Positions 43,457-52,959 of a stretch of DNA of 64,000 nucleotides are shown one piece after another. The translations under genes and the position numbers were made by a program. Positions within the stretch are counted from its first letter, which is position 1; every line of letters starts with the position of its first letter. A model generated the notes under the pieces. That model was given only the letters and a program-made list of their open reading frames with translations, was not told where the DNA came from and searched no databases. The stretch lies in contig NZ_CP035291.1 of the NCBI RefSeq assembly GCF_006094395.1, positions 744,001 through 808,000 on the forward strand, in the 5' to 3' direction. This DNA comes from Staphylococcus haemolyticus. Its GTDB lineage: Bacteria > Bacillota > Bacilli > Staphylococcales > Staphylococcaceae.

Positions 43457-45010
43457 ATGATGCGAAAAAAATCAATTAGTTTTGTGTTTTGGATAGCATT
43501 AGCTATTTGTACACTATTTGTTTTATACGGCGCTTTTATGCCCAAACAATTGGAAACAGGAACCCAAAACATTACTTCATTTATAGCAAAGAATTTTTCT
43601 TGGTATTACTTGTTACTAGTTTTACTCATATTCTTTGTCTGTGTGTATTTATTGTTTTCAAGATATGCATCGATAACGCTTGGCGAAGAAGGTGAAGATC
43701 CTGAATTCTCTCTACCATCTTGGTTTGCGATGTTATTTAGTGCTGGTATGGGGATTGGACTAGTATTTTGGACTACTGCAGAACCAATAAGTCACGCATT
43801 TACGTTAACCCCTATACATAAAGCAGGTACTCAATCTGCAATCAATGATGCATTTCAATTTTCGTTCTTTCATTGGGGATTACATGCATGGGCAGTATAT
43901 GGAATTGTAGCATTAGTCTTTGCATATTTTAGTTTCCATAAAGGTTACCCTGGATTAGTAAGTGCAACCCTAGTTCCTATATTTGGTGAAAAATCAATGA
44001 AAGGCCCTATAGGTGGTGCAATTGATGTATTAGCTGTTATCGCCACTGTTACAGGAGTCGCAGCAACTCTCGGATTTGGTGCACTTCAAATAAATGAAGG
44101 CCTAAATTTCCTATTTAATGTTCCAAACAATTTTGGTACACAGGTAATATTAATTATTATTGCGACTATATTGTTTACATGGTCTGCTTGGTCAGGTATT
44201 GATAAAGGGATTAAAACGCTTAGTAACGTCAATATGTTTTTAGCCTTTATTGTACTAATTGGCTTATTTATTGTTGGCCCAACACTTTATATCCTAAATA
44301 CATTTACAAATGGTTTAGGTAATTATATCTTTAATTTCTTTAGTATGAGTTTACGTATTCCAATGAATGGAGGAGAAAAATTCCAATGGCTCCAAAACTG
44401 GACAATATTCTATTGGGCTTGGTGGGTATCATGGGCACCATTCGTGGGTATCTTTATTGCTAGGGTATCTAGAGGTCGTACAATTAAAGAATTTATACTT
44501 GGTGTTCTATTTGTACCTGCACTTGTATGTTTCTTCTTCTTTGCTGTATTTGGAGCATCTGCCGTTTATTTACAAGATAAAGGCATTGCTAACATTGCAA
44601 AAGAAGCTACTGAAACTGCAACATTTGCTACGTTGGAACATTATCCACTAGGATTTATTCTTAGCATAATCACTCTCGTAGTTATTATGATCTTCTTCGT
44701 GACTTCAGCCGATTCAGCAACATACGTATTAGGTATGCTTAGTTCGAAAGGTGACATCAATCCTGCATCATTTGTGAAAGTAAGTTGGGGTATTATTCTA
44801 GCATTATTTGCAATGATTATGATTTATACAGGTGGTACACAAGCGATTCAAAACTTATTAATCATTGCCGCTTTACCATTTTCGATAGTTATTATTTTAA
44901 TGATTTGGTCATTGTTTAAATCATTAAGTATCGATCATCCAAGAACTTCTAATAAGTTTCCAAACATATTACAGTATAAAAGTTCAAAGCAAAAAGAATT
45001 GAAAAAATAA
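43457..45010 (+). CDS. opuD2: BCCT-family osmolyte transporter (OpuD2/BetT type)
   Basis: 517 residues with twelve membrane segments. Family signatures: SAGMGIGLVFWTTAEPISH, GLHAWAVYGIVALVFAYFS, WSAWSGIDKGIKTLSNVN and the tryptophan-rich IFYWAWWVSWAPFVGIF, whose aromatic residues bind quaternary ammonium groups. Imports betaine, choline or carnitine by sodium symport under osmotic stress. GAAAGGATT precedes the ATG. In S. aureus a BCCT gene precedes amaP-asp23, the same order as here, but a separate sigma-B promoter lies between. Confidence 0.88.
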   Translation: MMRKKSISFVFWIALAICTLFVLYGAFMPKQLETGTQNITSFIAKNFSWYYLLLVLLIFFVCVYLLFSRYASITLGEEGEDPEFSLPSWFAMLFSAGMGIGLVFWTTAEPISHAFTLTPIHKAGTQSAINDAFQFSFFHWGLHAWAVYGIVALVFAYFSFHKGYPGLVSATLVPIFGEKSMKGPIGGAIDVLAVIATVTGVAATLGFGALQINEGLNFLFNVPNNFGTQVILIIIATILFTWSAWSGIDKGIKTLSNVNMFLAFIVLIGLFIVGPTLYILNTFTNGLGNYIFNFFSMSLRIPMNGGEKFQWLQNWTIFYWAWWVSWAPFVGIFIARVSRGRTIKEFILGVLFVPALVCFFFFAVFGASAVYLQDKGIANIAKEATETATFATLEHYPLGFILSIITLVVIMIFFVTSADSATYVLGMLSSKGDINPASFVKVSWGIILALFAMIMIYTGGTQAIQNLLIIAALPFSIVIILMIWSLFKSLSIDHPRTSNKFPNILQYKSSKQKELKK

Positions 45011-45114
45011 TAATAAAATATATGTTTTTATTGTGCTAAATTTGGGAATATTCTATCTAGAAAGTAAAACTTTAATAAATATTTATATAATTAAATTAAT
45101 AGTTTTTCATTAAT

Positions 45115-45139
45115 GTTTTGAAAAATATTTAAAGGGTAT
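45115..45139 (+). promoter_or_regulatory. Sigma-B promoter of amaP-asp23
   Basis: GTTTTG (45115-45120), 13 bases, GGGTAT (45134-45139), close to the consensus GTTTAA-N12-14-GGGTAT. asp23 is the standard sigma-B marker in S. aureus, so the location agrees. The start codon is 48 bases downstream. Confidence 0.75.
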
Positions 45140-45186
45140 TATTTTCTATATAATAATTCAACAATAATTTAGGAGGTGCATACGAG

Positions 45187-45723
45187 GTGAAAAGGTTAAA
45201 AAACTTTATCCTCGGCCTATTAATAGTTGCTATTGTTGGATTCCTATTGTTTATGTACATAAAAGATAGTCGTATATCTAAGTATCAAGACTTCTTCTTA
45301 CAATTCAATTGGTTCCAACCACTATTAATTGGTTTAGCTGCTCTACTTATATTGATAGGTTTAATATTAGTATTCAGCATCTTTAAACCAACATATAGAA
45401 AACCAGGATTATACAAAGATTATGATGACGGTCATATTTATGTATCTCGTAAAGCAGTTGAAAAATCAGCTTACGATACACTTACTAAATACGACCAAGT
45501 AAGACAACCTAATGTTGTAGCGAAGCTTTATAATAAGAAAAGCAAATCTTACATTGATATCAAGGCTGACTTCTTAGTACCAAACGATGTACAAGTTAAG
45601 TCACTAACTGAAAGTATTCGTTCAGACATTAAGCATAATGTAGAATATTTTACTGAATTACCAGTGAGAAAACTTGAAGTAAATGTCAGAGATCAAAAAA
45701 CTGCTGGACAACGCGTTCTGTAA
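45187..45723 (+). CDS. amaP: Asp23-anchoring membrane protein AmaP
   Basis: 178 residues, GTG start; AGGAGGTG lies upstream. Two membrane segments at the N-terminus (LKNFILGLLIVAIVGFLLFM and LLIGLAALLILIGLILVFSI), then a soluble Asp23/Gls24-like domain. It holds Asp23 at the membrane in S. aureus. First gene of a three-gene sigma-B unit. Confidence 0.9.
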   Translation: MKRLKNFILGLLIVAIVGFLLFMYIKDSRISKYQDFFLQFNWFQPLLIGLAALLILIGLILVFSIFKPTYRKPGLYKDYDDGHIYVSRKAVEKSAYDTLTKYDQVRQPNVVAKLYNKKSKSYIDIKADFLVPNDVQVKSLTESIRSDIKHNVEYFTELPVRKLEVNVRDQKTAGQRVL

Positions 45724-45735
45724 GGGAGGGATAAC

Positions 45736-45975
45736 ATGGCTGATAATAATAATCAAAATGGACAAGATGCAAGTCAACAAATCATTGACTTCATTAAATC
45801 ATATAAATGGCGTATCATTGGTTTCTTTGCATTTTTAATTATAGCAATCTTATTCCTAACTTTAGGATTTTGGAAAACAATTTTGGTTATCGTATTATGT
45901 TTAATAGGAATTGGTGTTGGGTATATTAAAGACCGTACACAGGATTTCATGAATTTCTTAAATAGATGGAGTTAA
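45736..45975 (+). CDS. DUF2273 small membrane protein of the asp23 operon
   Basis: 79 residues, hydrophilic N-terminus rich in Asn/Gln, then two membrane segments (WRIIGFFAFLIIAILFLTLG, FWKTILVIVLCLIGIGVGYI) and a short cytoplasmic tail. DUF2273 proteins usually accompany Asp23/AmaP and interact with them. Twelve bases after amaP with GGGAGGG. Confidence 0.88.
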   Translation: MADNNNQNGQDASQQIIDFIKSYKWRIIGFFAFLIIAILFLTLGFWKTILVIVLCLIGIGVGYIKDRTQDFMNFLNRWS

Positions 45976-46040
45976 ACAATTTATTTAAGAACTAAATAAT
46001 AAAAGACAAAAAATAATTCATTTATAAAGGAGAATGTAAT

Positions 46041-46574
46041 ATGTCAGTAGATAACAATAACAAAGCTAAACAAGCTTACAATAATCAAACTGGAGTTAAT
46101 GAAAAAGAAAGAGAAGAACAACAAAAACAAGCTGAACAATACAGAGAACAAAATGAACAACAACAATTTGAAAACAAATTAACTTTCTCAGATGAAGTAG
46201 TAGAAAAAATTGCTGGAATCGCAGCTCGTGAAGTTAAAGGTATCTTAGATATGAAAGGCGGTTTCGCTGATAACTTTACTAATGCATTCTCTAGTGGAAA
46301 CAATGTAACTACTGGTGTTTCTGTAGAAGTTGGCGAAAAACAAGCAGCAATCGACTTAAAAGTAATCTTAGAATATGGTGAATCAGCACCAAAAATCTTC
46401 CGTAAAGTTACTGAATTAGTAAAAGAACAAGTTAAATACATCACTGGATTACAAGTTGTAGAAGTTAACATGCAAGTTGATGATGTTATGACTAAAAAAG
46501 AATGGCAACAAAAAAACGAAAAAAACAACAATAATAAAAACAACAACAATTCTGAAAGATCAGGATTACAATAA
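46041..46574 (+). CDS. asp23: Alkaline shock protein 23
   Basis: 177 residues. A Gln/Glu/Lys-rich N-terminal arm ([20 protein letters not shown]) precedes the Asp23/Gls24 domain ([20 protein letters not shown] ... [20 protein letters not shown]), then an Asn/Lys-rich tail. An abundant membrane-near stress protein. The ribosome site AAAGGAGAA is strong and the terminator is close. Confidence 0.95.
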   Translation: MSVDNNNKAKQAYNNQTGVNEKEREEQQKQAEQYREQNEQQQFENKLTFSDEVVEKIAGIAAREVKGILDMKGGFADNFTNAFSSGNNVTTGVSVEVGEKQAAIDLKVILEYGESAPKIFRKVTELVKEQVKYITGLQVVEVNMQVDDVMTKKEWQQKNEKNNNNKNNNNSERSGLQ

Positions 46575-46583
46575 TAATAGATT

Positions 46584-46621
46584 TAACCCTTTAGGTTTAT
46601 ATAGCCTAAAGGGTTTTTTTA
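46584..46621 (+). terminator. Terminator after asp23
   Basis: AACCCTTTAGG / CCTAAAGGGTT with an eight-base loop and seven T; it can also stop the facing sfaD transcript. Confidence 0.88.
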
Positions 46622-46653
46622 TTTTAGAATTAAGTTTTGATTTCTAATATCGT

Positions 46654-48603
46654 TTAACCATGTAGTGGATTACTTACTTTAATATAAGTATAGTGATGTG
46701 CTTCATCTTCTAAACGCATCGTTGTCACGCATTTATAATCAATGTCTCTATCAAACATAATTTGTTTAATTTCTGAAATGCGGCTTGTGTTAATATCCGT
46801 TAAGCTATTTAAAATGTTATGAATAATTTCGCTTACGCTATCCCACAGTTTAGATTCAAATTCCTCATCTTCAATGAATTTTGAAACAGTTAATATAAGT
46901 TCACCTATATGATTTTGAACTGTCGAGTAAAAGACTTTATTAAATACTGTTGTTTTAGAGTCGGTCAAGATTCTAGATTTTTCGTGAAAATGTTTTGTCG
47001 TATATCCAGCTTCATTTAAAAGTTGTTCATCAATACGTAAGCCTTCAAAATCACGAATATAAATAGTGTTTAATCGTCCATCAGCGTTAAACGTTGAAAT
47101 TGAATTTTGTAAATGTGCTTCAAGTGCAATGCCATATTTAGCATATAAAGGAATCACTATGCCTAACAATTGAGAAATGTAATCTGACAACCATTCTTGA
47201 GCTGCGATATCAAGATTAGATTTGTCGTAGTGATGTTTATAACGTTGAATTAAACTAATGATTGGTGGTTCTTCATTATATTTATAGGTAACCACTAAAC
47301 TTGATGGAATCATAGGAATACTATCTTTTTCAGTTAGATTGTACACATTGTCCCTAAAAAGCGTTCCTAATTGTTCACTTAGATCTGTTTGAATAGCTTC
47401 TTCGTCATTTGAATTATAAAAGTGAATACCAGCAAATTCATTTAAAATACCAACTCTATAATGAGTGAAATTTTTATCTTGCTTTAAAATGTCATTTAAG
47501 ATTTGAGTAACTAAAGGACCATTGTGAGTTGTTTGTTCAGATAAAGTTCTAATTTCGCCAGTAATATGTACATTGGTAGATAACTTAATATGTGGCAACG
47601 TGCTTGGGAATTTCGGCATTAAAGTTCTAAAAGATAAACCAGCGTAATAAGGTATTTCTATCTTTAGTGGAATCATTAAATTATTATTTATTTCCTCTTC
47701 GTATTGACTTAATAATACATTATCTAACTGCCAAGGATGAACGATCATTAAATGATATTCACTCAGATTACTCAAGTTATCACATTCAGTTTTAATTTGA
47801 CTATATAGTTCTGGAAATTGCGCTTCTAATTCAGCATCATAAGTAAAAGATAAAGATTGTGTTCTAGCGATACTTTGGTGAATAAGCACACACTTTAAAT
47901 GGATTTCTTTATTATATTCTGAACTATATTTAATATTCTCATTAGCATTAAGGCCTTTGCGCAATTTAGCTCCAGGATGAAGCGGATGTCCCTCTATAAC
48001 TGCCTGCTCTGAACGCAAATAACTATCTTGTTCATTAATAATTATTTCCAATAAAGGTTCCTTTGAATGTTGCATCTCATATGCTTGATATGAAAGTGCT
48101 AACGCCATATTTGCAACACTGTTTTCCATATCGTCTTTGAATTGTGAACTTGCCTCATTATCAAGCTCTGGATTTTCCTTTAAGATATCAGCTAATACTT
48201 CATTAGGATGAAGTATACGAACACATTGTCTACCATCACTATCACAATAGTAAAATGGACCTTCAACATCTACACGACCAAATGCATGAGTACTGGAAAC
48301 TTTTGCGAATAAATATTTATCGCTTTCGGGAAAATGCACGCGCATAATTTGGTGTTCTCCATTTATTGGAAAGTTTTTAATATCACATGACGAGACAAAG
48401 GTACTATTTGATTTAGCGTTGACTAAATTTTCTCTGTAAAGGGATGTAATTAAGCGTTGAGAAATTTTATCTCGTGCAACGAGCAATTCATTTTTAAAGT
48501 AGTTTACTAAATGGGGCATTTCTTGTTTTAAAAACGATAAAGCTCCTAATTCTTCATCAGTTAAATGTAAATCTATATTGTCTATTGAAATTAAATTATC
48601 CAT
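46654..48603 (-). CDS. sfaD: Staphyloferrin A synthetase SfaD (NIS synthetase)
   Basis: 649 residues from ATG 48603, which has GAGGTG upstream; the frame continues to 48681 across the promoter and Fur box, so the longer start is rejected. IucA/IucC family: the ATP-grasp-like motif EGHPLHPGAKLRKG, then LMIVHPWQLDNVL and the C-terminal FhuF-like part (GIALEAHLQNSI, IYIRDFEGLRID). In staphyloferrin A assembly SfaD joins one citrate to D-ornithine. Divergent from sfaABC and sharing the Fur-controlled gap. Confidence 0.92.
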   Translation of the reverse strand: MDNLISIDNIDLHLTDEELGALSFLKQEMPHLVNYFKNELLVARDKISQRLITSLYRENLVNAKSNSTFVSSCDIKNFPINGEHQIMRVHFPESDKYLFAKVSSTHAFGRVDVEGPFYYCDSDGRQCVRILHPNEVLADILKENPELDNEASSQFKDDMENSVANMALALSYQAYEMQHSKEPLLEIIINEQDSYLRSEQAVIEGHPLHPGAKLRKGLNANENIKYSSEYNKEIHLKCVLIHQSIARTQSLSFTYDAELEAQFPELYSQIKTECDNLSNLSEYHLMIVHPWQLDNVLLSQYEEEINNNLMIPLKIEIPYYAGLSFRTLMPKFPSTLPHIKLSTNVHITGEIRTLSEQTTHNGPLVTQILNDILKQDKNFTHYRVGILNEFAGIHFYNSNDEEAIQTDLSEQLGTLFRDNVYNLTEKDSIPMIPSSLVVTYKYNEEPPIISLIQRYKHHYDKSNLDIAAQEWLSDYISQLLGIVIPLYAKYGIALEAHLQNSISTFNADGRLNTIYIRDFEGLRIDEQLLNEAGYTTKHFHEKSRILTDSKTTVFNKVFYSTVQNHIGELILTVSKFIEDEEFESKLWDSVSEIIHNILNSLTDINTSRISEIKQIMFDRDIDYKCVTTMRLEDEAHHYTYIKVSNPLHG

Positions 48604-48652
48604 ATGGCACCTCAAATTCATTTTACAAAAATCTAAAACATTTGTATAATCC

Positions 48653-48681
48653 ATAATATCGATAATGATATTCATTATCAA
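48653..48681 (-). promoter_or_regulatory. sfaD promoter overlapped by the Fur box
   Basis: On the minus strand TTGATA (48681-48676), 17 bases, TATTAT (48658-48653). The Fur box covers the -35 and most of the spacer. Confidence 0.65.
48661..48679. promoter_or_regulatory. Fur box between sfaD and sfaA
   Basis: GATAATGATATTCATTATC matches the 19-base consensus at 18 positions. It would repress both divergent units when iron is ample. Confidence 0.88.
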
Positions 48682-48717
48682 TTATAAATATTATTATAAA
48701 TAAGTAGGTGGAATACT

Positions 48718-49887
48718 GTGGCGAAATTTTTCTTCTCTAGTTCCTTTTTATTATTTCTAGGGAATTGGATAGGACAAATTGGCTTGAATTGGTATGTACT
48801 TACTAGTTATCATAACGCAGTCTATTTAGGATTGGTTAATTTTTGCCGACTCGTACCAATTTTGTTACTAAGTGTCTGGGCTGGCGCTATAGCTGATAAA
48901 TTTGATAGAGGAAAATTATTGAAAATGACCATTTCATCTTCATTTTTAGTGACAAGCACATTATGTGTTTGTACCTTTTTATTAGAACAAGTGCCGATTA
49001 TTTTCATCCTCATTTATGCCACACTTAGAGGTATGATTAATGCGACGGAAACACCAATAAGACAAGCTGTATTGCCAGATTTATCTGTACATTTAAATAC
49101 AAGCCAAGCCGTTTCATATCATTCTTTTATCATAAATATATGTCGCTCAATAGGTCCAGCAATTGCAGGATTGATACTCTCAATTTACCATGCACCGTTT
49201 ACTTTCCTAGCGCAATCAATGTGTTACTTCATTGCTGTTCTATTGTGTATACCATTAACCTTCAAGACAGTTGGTGAGGCAAATAAAGCTAACAAAGGGT
49301 TTTCATTTACGGTTGTGTGGGAATACTTTAAGAATAATATGCAGGCCTCAAGAATATTTATTACGTCATTGATTATCATGGCTACTGGGTTTTCGTATAC
49401 TACACTAGTACCAGTATTAGTACATGATCTCTTTCCCGGTCGCTCGGAAATCTTTGGTGTGTCAATGACATTTTGTGCTGTAGGTGGTATGATTGCAACA
49501 CTTTTACTACCCATAATTTTGAAAAAGTTCACCATTGTACAAATGTATTATTTAAGTTCTTGTCTATTTGGATTAGCGCTTGTAGGTGTCATTATACATA
49601 ACATTATATTCATGTTTATCTGCATGTCACTTGTAGGTTTATTTAGTCAATTAGCTAGAACATCAAATCGAATATATTTTCAAGAGGATATAGCATCAGA
49701 GCATCGAGGAAAAATATTAAGCATCGTCATGATGGATAGAGGGATGATTCCTTTAGGTAGTTTAATATTAACAACATTATCAGAAATAATGGGACCCATT
49801 AATACATTTATCACCATGGGAATATTTACTTTTGTAATTGCATTTATTGCATATATAATTCAAAGACCAATTAAATTGGAGGAGTAG
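48718..49887 (+). CDS. sfaA: Staphyloferrin A exporter SfaA (MFS)
   Basis: 389 residues, GTG start after TAGGTGG. Twelve membrane segments; WAGAIADKFDRGKLLKM is the MFS motif A in loop 2-3, and a second copy-like EHRGKILSIVMMDRG is in the C-terminal half. It resembles the enterobactin-exporter (EntS) group and secretes staphyloferrin A. Three bases before sfaB. Confidence 0.9.
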   Translation: MAKFFFSSSFLLFLGNWIGQIGLNWYVLTSYHNAVYLGLVNFCRLVPILLLSVWAGAIADKFDRGKLLKMTISSSFLVTSTLCVCTFLLEQVPIIFILIYATLRGMINATETPIRQAVLPDLSVHLNTSQAVSYHSFIINICRSIGPAIAGLILSIYHAPFTFLAQSMCYFIAVLLCIPLTFKTVGEANKANKGFSFTVVWEYFKNNMQASRIFITSLIIMATGFSYTTLVPVLVHDLFPGRSEIFGVSMTFCAVGGMIATLLLPIILKKFTIVQMYYLSSCLFGLALVGVIIHNIIFMFICMSLVGLFSQLARTSNRIYFQEDIASEHRGKILSIVMMDRGMIPLGSLILTTLSEIMGPINTFITMGIFTFVIAFIAYIIQRPIKLEE

Positions 49888-49890
49888 AGT

Positions 49891-51651
49891 ATGACTCAAA
49901 ACGCATGGCAAAATGCGGATACCAATATACAATATCGTATTTTAAATGCTTTAATAAAAGAAAACATTTGGCAAGAACAAACTATTATTACAACTAAAGA
50001 TGATCAATTAGATATACAATATCATGGATGTATACTTTCTACTCATTTTAATCATAACAGTGTAATGTCAAGGTATGAATTTGTAGGACCAATTACATTT
50101 CGATGTGGCACAAACATAATGGAAGTATCAACAGTAGAAGCTTTATTAGATATGTTAAGTAATCATTTTGATATTAATATACATCAGCAATTAATAGATG
50201 AAATAATACATAGTAGAGATAGCTTTGTTGAAATTTATAAACAATTTTATCAACGTCAACATAATGTGCAATCTAGTATGCAATTTTCTGGTATGCCAAC
50301 AACTTTAAATTTTTTTGCATGGTTACAACATTTGAATGACGCGAATGAAATCAATGATTTGTTATATTCAGAAAGCTTAGTATTAGAAGGTCATCCTACA
50401 CATCCACTTACTAAAACGAAACTGCCATTAACTATGGATGAAGTTAAAATGTATTCACCTGAGTTTGAAAAAGTTATACCGTTAAAAATTATGTTAATCC
50501 ATAAAGACTGTGCACAAGCTACGTGTATAGATAATGATGAAGATTTCATATTGAAGAAAGTAATACCTGAATATCAAACAAGAATTAGAAAATATGCACA
50601 GTCTATTCATATTTCGTTAGAAGACTATTTTGTGATATTAGTACATCCATGGCAATACAACCATACTATCTACGATAAGTTTGCGAATTGGATTGCTAAT
50701 AAGTTTTTATTAACAACACCATTTGATGTCGATTCGAAAGCAACACTATCATTTAGGACGATGGCGCTCATCAATAAGCCATATCATATAAAATTACCTG
50801 TCAATGTACAAGCAACTAGTGCTGTCAGAACAGTTTCAAGTGTTACAACGGTAGATGGACCTATATTGAGTAGCGCTTTACAAAATGTATTAAATCAATA
50901 TCCACAACTAAATGTTGCATTAGAACCTTATGGTTTATGTGCGAAAACAAATGACGAGGATGCTAGACAGTTAGCATGTATTGTCAGAGAAACACCTTAT
51001 ATTGCAAACAATGGGGTGACTATTGTTACTGGTGCATTGGTTAATCCTAATCCAATTGATCGACATATTACAGTTGATAGTTATATCGAATGGGTTAATG
51101 GTGAGTTAAATAATAGAGGTATATTAACCTTTATTCAAAATTATAGTCGACAACTTATTACGCCTTTAATCAATTTAATTCAAGAGTATGGCATAGCTTT
51201 AGAAGCGCATATGCAAAATACTATAGTTAATTTAGGACCTAATTATCAAATGAATTTTATTGTGCGTGATTTAGGTGGGTCTCGTATCGATTTAAATACA
51301 CTTACGCATAAACTGAAAAATATCAACGTGTCCAATCAAAGTTTATTGGCAAATTCAATTGAAGAAGTTATTGCGAAATTTCAGCATGCTGTTATTCAGA
51401 ATCAGTTAGCTGAATTAATTCATCACTTTTCAAAAACGGAATTTGTAACTGAAGAAGAATTGTTCACTCTAGTTCAAGATGAAGTTAAATTAGCAATAAA
51501 TGATAATAAACCACATGCTCAAGCTTTAAAAGATGTACTCTTTGGTTCAAAGATTACTGTTAAGGCATTATTACGCATGCGTATGAGCAATAGAGTGAAA
51601 AAATATTTAAATATCGAACTTGATAATCCAATTAGAGATGAGGTGAGATAA
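49891..51651 (+). CDS. sfaB: Staphyloferrin A synthetase SfaB (NIS synthetase)
   Basis: 586 residues. IucA/IucC motifs EGHPTHPLTKTKLP, FVILVHPWQYNH and C-terminal GIALEAHMQNTIVN with FIVRDLGGSRID. It attaches the second citrate to the SfaD product, giving staphyloferrin A. GGAGGAG lies before the ATG, at the end of sfaA. Confidence 0.92.
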   Translation: MTQNAWQNADTNIQYRILNALIKENIWQEQTIITTKDDQLDIQYHGCILSTHFNHNSVMSRYEFVGPITFRCGTNIMEVSTVEALLDMLSNHFDINIHQQLIDEIIHSRDSFVEIYKQFYQRQHNVQSSMQFSGMPTTLNFFAWLQHLNDANEINDLLYSESLVLEGHPTHPLTKTKLPLTMDEVKMYSPEFEKVIPLKIMLIHKDCAQATCIDNDEDFILKKVIPEYQTRIRKYAQSIHISLEDYFVILVHPWQYNHTIYDKFANWIANKFLLTTPFDVDSKATLSFRTMALINKPYHIKLPVNVQATSAVRTVSSVTTVDGPILSSALQNVLNQYPQLNVALEPYGLCAKTNDEDARQLACIVRETPYIANNGVTIVTGALVNPNPIDRHITVDSYIEWVNGELNNRGILTFIQNYSRQLITPLINLIQEYGIALEAHMQNTIVNLGPNYQMNFIVRDLGGSRIDLNTLTHKLKNINVSNQSLLANSIEEVIAKFQHAVIQNQLAELIHHFSKTEFVTEEELFTLVQDEVKLAINDNKPHAQALKDVLFGSKITVKALLRMRMSNRVKKYLNIELDNPIRDEVR

Positions 51652-52719
51652 TTGGCTCAAATCAATATAAACTTATCTAAAATTGAATATAATGCAGATG
51701 CACTAAGAACGTTATTAGAAAATAATGATATACATTTAACCCCAGTAATTAAATGTATAGCTGGTGATAGTCGAATTATCGAAACATTAATTCAATCAGG
51801 GTTCACCCATTTTGCAGAATCAAGACTTGAGAATATAAATGAAGATTTCAAAGGACAATGCAATTATCTTTTACTAAGACCAACATCTAAAAACCGTTAT
51901 ACTCAACTGATTAAATCAGTGAAAATGAGTATGCAAACTGAAATTGAGTCAATTAGAGAGATAAATGACATTGCTAAACAGTTAAATCAAAAACATCAAA
52001 TTATGTTAATGATTGATTGGAAGGATAGACGTGAAGGGGTTATAACTTATGATGTACTAAATTATATTGAAGAAATCATCAAAATGACTCATATTCAATT
52101 AATAGGTATTGCATTTAACTTTATGTGTTTCAAGTCTTCGGCTCCGACTGAAGAAGATATATTAAAGATAAATCAATTCGTTGATGCTATTGAATATAAT
52201 TTAGGATTTAGACTAAAAGTTGTATCAGGAGGAAACTCAAGTATGATACCCCAATTAATGTACAATGATTTGGGTAGGATTAATGAGTTACGAATAGGTG
52301 AGGCATTATTTAGAGGGATAGATACTACAACAAATCAATCTATACCCATGCTATTTCAGAATGCAATTACAGTAGAAGCGGAAATTTTAGAGATTAAACC
52401 ACGTCTATCTGACAATAATCAATGCTATTTACAAGCAATTGTAGATATTGGCTATGTTGACACAGACGTAAATAAAATTAAACCTATTAAGAATGATGTT
52501 AGCATTGTTGGTGCATCAAGTGATCATCTAATGATTAATTTAAATAATCAAGATTACTATAAAGTTGGTGATATTATAGAATTTGCTATGGAGTATGAGG
52601 CGCTTTCTCAAGTAATGTATCATAACCATATGACAAAGCACTATTTTAAGGATAATTATATTCAATCTTTGAATAGTATGATGGTCGATTCTCCATTATT
52701 GATTAATAAAAAATGTTAA
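51652..52719 (+). CDS. sfaC: PLP-dependent amino-acid (ornithine) racemase SfaC
   Basis: 355 residues, TTG start directly after the sfaB stop, with GAGGTGAG upstream. Alanine-racemase-type barrel; the PLP lysine is K34 in TPVIKCIAGDS, followed by FAESRLENIN and VVSGGNSSMIPQL. It most likely makes the D-ornithine used for staphyloferrin A. Confidence 0.88.
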   Translation: MAQININLSKIEYNADALRTLLENNDIHLTPVIKCIAGDSRIIETLIQSGFTHFAESRLENINEDFKGQCNYLLLRPTSKNRYTQLIKSVKMSMQTEIESIREINDIAKQLNQKHQIMLMIDWKDRREGVITYDVLNYIEEIIKMTHIQLIGIAFNFMCFKSSAPTEEDILKINQFVDAIEYNLGFRLKVVSGGNSSMIPQLMYNDLGRINELRIGEALFRGIDTTTNQSIPMLFQNAITVEAEILEIKPRLSDNNQCYLQAIVDIGYVDTDVNKIKPIKNDVSIVGASSDHLMINLNNQDYYKVGDIIEFAMEYEALSQVMYHNHMTKHYFKDNYIQSLNSMMVDSPLLINKKC

Positions 52720-52768
52720 CCAATTCTTTGTAGGTATTAATTATCATATAAACTTTAATAAATTAATT

Positions 52769-52807
52769 AGCCTTTAATTTTGAATTCATTCTGATTAATG
52801 GCTTTTT
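52769..52807 (+). terminator. Weak terminator after sfaC
   Basis: AGCCTTTAA pairs with TTAATGGCT with one mismatch, then TTTTTATTTT. Confidence 0.5.
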
Positions 52808-52892
52808 ATTTTATCATTTAAAGGTAAAATCCATTAATAATTAAAATTCTAATTTACTTTTATAAAAAAATTAAAAAATACACCAAATTATA

Positions 52893-52921
52893 TTGACATT
52901 GATAATCGTTATCAATAAACT
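52893..52921 (+). promoter_or_regulatory. htsA promoter with Fur box
   Basis: TTGACA (52893-52898), 17 bases, TAAACT (52916-52921). The spacer carries GACATTGATAATCGTTATC (52895-52913), 16 of 19 matches to the Fur consensus. Iron repression of the importer is expected. Confidence 0.8.
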
Positions 52922-52959
52922 ATGTATTGTAAACCTATACATATTGAGGAGTGGAATTC

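Noticed and set aside
44367..44651. 94-codon plus-strand frame inside the BCCT gene
   Set aside because: An alternative frame of conserved membrane helices; the BCCT frame carries all family motifs.
46085..46549. 155-codon frame on the minus strand inside asp23
   Set aside because: A shadow of the Asn/Lys-rich asp23 sequence: Cys/Ser/Phe-rich product, no ribosome site, entirely within a known gene.
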